15,891 nucleotides of DNA from Candidatus Saccharimonadota bacterium (GTDB lineage Bacteria > Patescibacteriota > Saccharimonadia > Saccharimonadales > Saccharimonadaceae): positions 1 through 15,891 of the forward strand of contig DODJ01000043.1 of assembly GCA_003545655.1 (NCBI GenBank), read 5' to 3'. The notes beneath the pieces were generated by a model. The model did no database searches. It worked only from the letters and a program-made list of their open reading frames with translations, and was not told the DNA's origin. The position numbers were made by a program, and so were the translations under genes. Shown here in pieces: positions 13,624 to 15,891 of the stretch (positions are counted from its first letter, which is position 1; every line of letters begins with the position of its first letter).

Positions 13624-14721
13624 CTACTGGTCCCCTCCGTTTTCAATAAAGTTTACTAGGTAGCCACGACCAAAGTAGGCAACGACGGTTACAGGTAGCG
13701 CTAACCACACAATCACCCGCAACACCGCCTGCAGTTCTTTCTTAAATAGATCGGGACGCCCTTGCCCCAAGCGCTCGGTCATCTTAGGGAAGGCGGCCGT
13801 GCTAATAGCCACCCCAATAAGGTTTATTGGCACGAACGAAAGAGACATTGCCTGTTGATACGCACGAACCGTCCCTGCGGTCATACGCGAAGCAAGATTC
13901 ACCTCTACAATACTATTCACGTAATCTATCCCCTGATCAAGTGCCCGGGGTGGCAGCAACCGTAGCACCTGGTGGAACCCTTTGTTTTTCCAGAAAATCT
14001 TAAACCGATAATCAAAGCCCATTCCAAATAACCCAAGGCTACTTACAAGTAGCTGCAGTATTGATCCAAGAACCACACCAAGTGCAACCCCCATAATACC
14101 GCCTTCAAATAGTTGGTATCCAAATATATAAATACCGTTCGTAAAGAAGAGGGCGCCAATAATAATACCTATGTTATACAGCACAGGCGCCAAGGCGAAG
14201 AAGGCAAAACGCCCCACCGCTTGCTGCATACTAGCAAACACCGTTGCCACAGCAAATAAGAAGGGATTAATCGCAATGACGCGCATCATACTTACCGCAA
14301 GCGAACGACTTGATTCATCAAGTCCAGGTCCAACAACATACTGCACCAGTGGCTCGGCAAATATAATAATAAGCACACTCGTTACCAGCGTTGCTAAGGC
14401 TAATAGATTAAGAAGACTTGTGGCAAGTTCCCAGGCAGATTTTTTATTTCCCGTGGCAAGACGCTGGTTAAATACTGGTATGAATGTTACGCTCAACGCT
14501 CCCGATACAAGAATGAAAAACATAAAGTCGGGGATAGTAAACGCTACTGTATACGCATCAATACCTGTTGGATAGGTGTCGTAGTACAGCCCATTAAGCA
14601 AGCGGTCACGGAAAAGCCCTAATAGACTCGCCAATAACGATGAACCGGCAAGCAAGGCGGCCGCCAGTTTCAACGGCAGCCGTTTATTCGCTTTAGAAAT
14701 TGTGGTGCGAAAGTTTATCAT
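13624..14721 (-). CDS. murJ: lipid II flippase MurJ, N-terminal part
   Basis: MurJ moves the peptidoglycan precursor lipid II across the cytoplasmic membrane. These 365 aa hold the first two thirds: AGSSLLASLLGLFRDRLL in TM1, then DAYTVAFTIPDFMFFILVSGALS with the conserved A...P.F.F...GALS, and further hydrophobic helices up to about TM9. The frame ends ENGGDQ-TAG, in the loop before the FYA block, where intact MurJ simply continues. TAG is used as a normal stop by several genes here (grpE, gmk, ftsH), so recoding of the codon is not supported. The ATG at 14721 is 24 nt after ftsH with a weak purine-rich stretch upstream, consistent with an operon. Confidence 0.92.
   Translation of the reverse strand: MINFRTTISKANKRLPLKLAAALLAGSSLLASLLGLFRDRLLNGLYYDTYPTGIDAYTVAFTIPDFMFFILVSGALSVTFIPVFNQRLATGNKKSAWELATSLLNLLALATLVTSVLIIIFAEPLVQYVVGPGLDESSRSLAVSMMRVIAINPFLFAVATVFASMQQAVGRFAFFALAPVLYNIGIIIGALFFTNGIYIFGYQLFEGGIMGVALGVVLGSILQLLVSSLGLFGMGFDYRFKIFWKNKGFHQVLRLLPPRALDQGIDYVNSIVEVNLASRMTAGTVRAYQQAMSLSFVPINLIGVAISTAAFPKMTERLGQGRPDLFKKELQAVLRVIVWLALPVTVVAYFGRGYLVNFIENGGDQ
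13632..13638 (-). promoter_or_regulatory. Shine-Dalgarno for the second murJ half
   Basis: GGAGGGG on the minus strand, 8 nt before the ATG at 13623. It is encoded by the Gly-Gly-Asp codons at the end of the first half. It is one of the best ribosome-binding sites in the window and supports re-initiation after the TAG. Confidence 0.7.
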
Positions 14722-14745
14722 GACACCGCCAAGAGCCCACCGTGC

Positions 14746-15891
14746 CTAATACAGCGCGGCCTCCTTAGGAAGGGTCGCCCCTTTTAGAAGCTCCGCAACA
14801 CGTTCTTCTTCAATCGTTTCTTCTTTCACCAAGGCTTCAGCTAGGATGTCGAGACTCTTGCGATTCTTTGTAAGCACCACCTCGGCACGACGACTCGCTT
14901 CTTTTATGAGTTCGGCAACCTCTGTATCAATTTCACGCGCGGTGTCGTCACTATAAGGACGCTCGTGGGTAATTTTATCAAATACCATTCCCCCGTTATC
15001 TTCGTGGAACACTTGGTCGCGAAGTTTACTTCCCATACCCTGTTCAATTACCATATCGCGAGCAATTTCAGTTGCTTTACGAAGGTCTGACCCCGCACCA
15101 GTCGTAACGCGATCGGTACCGTAAATAATTTTTTCAGCGATACGCCCACCAAGTGCCCGGGCAAGAACATCCTTAAACTCAATGACGCTTGTATAATTAC
15201 GATCTTCAGGTGGAAGGAACCAGGTTACCCCACCGGTACCGCCACGGGGAATGATAGTAACCTTATGAACAGGGTCGCTATCAGGAAGCACATGACCAAC
15301 AAGTGCGTGCCCCGCCTCGTGGTAGGCGGTCATTTTCTTTTCTTCTTCGTTCATTACCTTCGTCTTACGCTCTGGGCCAATGGCAACCTTTTCAAATGCT
15401 TCGGTAAGGTCAGCGTTGGAAATCTTCTTACTGTTGCGGCGAGCAGCGATAATCGCTGCTTCGTTGGCAATATTAGCCAAGTCAGCACCCGATGAACCGG
15501 CAGTCTTTGCCGCTAACGCATCAATATTCACCTTATCTTCCACTGGCTTATTCTTAAAGTGTACCTTTAGAATTGCCTCACGATCCTTACGCTCTGGAAG
15601 GGTAATATTCGTTCGACGGTCGAAACGGCCAGGACGAAGTAGTGCAGGATCAAGAACGTCAGCACGGTTGGTCGCTGCAAGGACAATGACATTTGTGCCC
15701 GTCTCGAACCCGTCCATTTCAACAAGTATTTGGTTAAGGGTTTGCTCGCGTTCGTCATGTCCGCCACCCATACCGCTTCCGCGACGACGGCCAACGGCGT
15801 CAATCTCATCAATAAAGATAATTGCTGGTGCATTCTTTTTCGCTTTAGCAAACAAATCGCGTACGCGTGAGGCACCAACACCAACAAACAT
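14746..15891 (-). CDS. ftsH: ATP-dependent zinc metalloprotease FtsH (C-terminal 381 aa, cut by window edge)
   Basis: Membrane-anchored AAA+ protease for quality control of membrane and regulatory proteins. The visible part starts after the Walker A motif. It has Walker B IIFIDEID (24-31 of the fragment), the second region of homology [21 protein letters not shown] (73-93) with the arginine finger, and the protease domain with the zinc-binding HEAGH (191-195). The C-terminal helical region ends KEAALY. The Met at 15891 is internal ([14 protein letters not shown]), so the gene continues beyond the right edge, where the membrane helices and Walker A must lie. It heads the run into murJ, 24 bp downstream. 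Confidence 0.97.
   Translation of the reverse strand: MFVGVGASRVRDLFAKAKKNAPAIIFIDEIDAVGRRRGSGMGGGHDEREQTLNQILVEMDGFETGTNVIVLAATNRADVLDPALLRPGRFDRRTNITLPERKDREAILKVHFKNKPVEDKVNIDALAAKTAGSSGADLANIANEAAIIAARRNSKKISNADLTEAFEKVAIGPERKTKVMNEEEKKMTAYHEAGHALVGHVLPDSDPVHKVTIIPRGGTGGVTWFLPPEDRNYTSVIEFKDVLARALGGRIAEKIIYGTDRVTTGAGSDLRKATEIARDMVIEQGMGSKLRDQVFHEDNGGMVFDKITHERPYSDDTAREIDTEVAELIKEASRRAEVVLTKNRKSLDILAEALVKEETIEEERVAELLKGATLPKEAALY

Noticed and set aside
13624..13626. Reassignment of TAG to an amino acid to explain split murJ
   Set aside because: TAG ends grpE, gmk, the pilin, ftsH, the FAD oxidase and other genes at their expected lengths, and I see no other internal TAG in a recognised gene.
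1..15891. tRNA, rRNA, CRISPR array, insertion sequence, phage or defence genes
   Set aside because: I looked for cloverleaf ends, direct-repeat arrays and transposase-like frames and saw none; this is a mostly housekeeping region.

Overview
The window looks like a core chromosomal region of a small-genome Patescibacteria/CPR bacterium. Candidatus Saccharibacteria (TM7) is my best guess, from the overall protein style (compact, divergent housekeeping proteins), the type IV pilin, the moderate GC content and the very tight gene packing. No rRNA or marker search could be run, so the lineage is an inference. All genes but one lie on the minus strand. I see no tRNA, rRNA, CRISPR array, transposase or phage gene.

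Reading the minus strand from the right edge: the C-terminal part of ftsH, murJ (broken into two adjacent frames by one in-frame TAG) and lepA form a tight cell-envelope/translation operon. Next come two single genes with their own promoters: a type IV pilin fused to a carbohydrate-binding-like domain, and a guanylate kinase. Then follows the heat-shock set hrcA-grpE ... dnaK ... dnaJ. It is spread out, with an FAD-linked 2-hydroxyacid oxidase and a 5'-frameshifted methyltransferase between grpE and dnaK, and a small leader ORF, a GNAT acetyltransferase, a plus-strand six-hairpin-glycosidase-like gene and a 106-aa unknown gene between dnaK and dnaJ. Three perfect CIRCE operators (TTAGCACTC-N9-GAGTGCTAA) stand in front of hrcA, dnaK and dnaJ, and dnaK has a second, degenerate copy. 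HrcA encoded here should therefore control itself, grpE, dnaK and dnaJ even though the genes are dispersed.

The main theme is promoter layout. Nearly every first gene of a transcription unit has a TATACT/TACAAT-like -10 box ending only 6-10 nt before the ATG, often with an extended TGC just upstream of the box, and no Shine-Dalgarno sequence. This predicts leaderless or near-leaderless mRNAs for hrcA, gmk, the pilin, the FAD oxidase, the methyltransferase, dnaJ, the 106-aa gene and the glycosidase-like gene, and for two very small ORFs. By contrast grpE, dnaK, the GNAT gene and the second murJ half have good Shine-Dalgarno sequences. In the heat-shock promoters the -35 box lies inside the CIRCE spacer.

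The points most worth a second look are the split murJ, the methyltransferase frameshift at a C4 run right after a leaderless start, a HrcA that appears to lack its inserted dimerisation domain, the pilin/carbohydrate-binding fusion with an abrupt change in codon use at the domain joint, and the 406-bp dnaK-GNAT gap. That gap holds a 35-codon ORF, three hairpins with an alternative pairing, and an opposing promoter that fires into the dnaK terminator.
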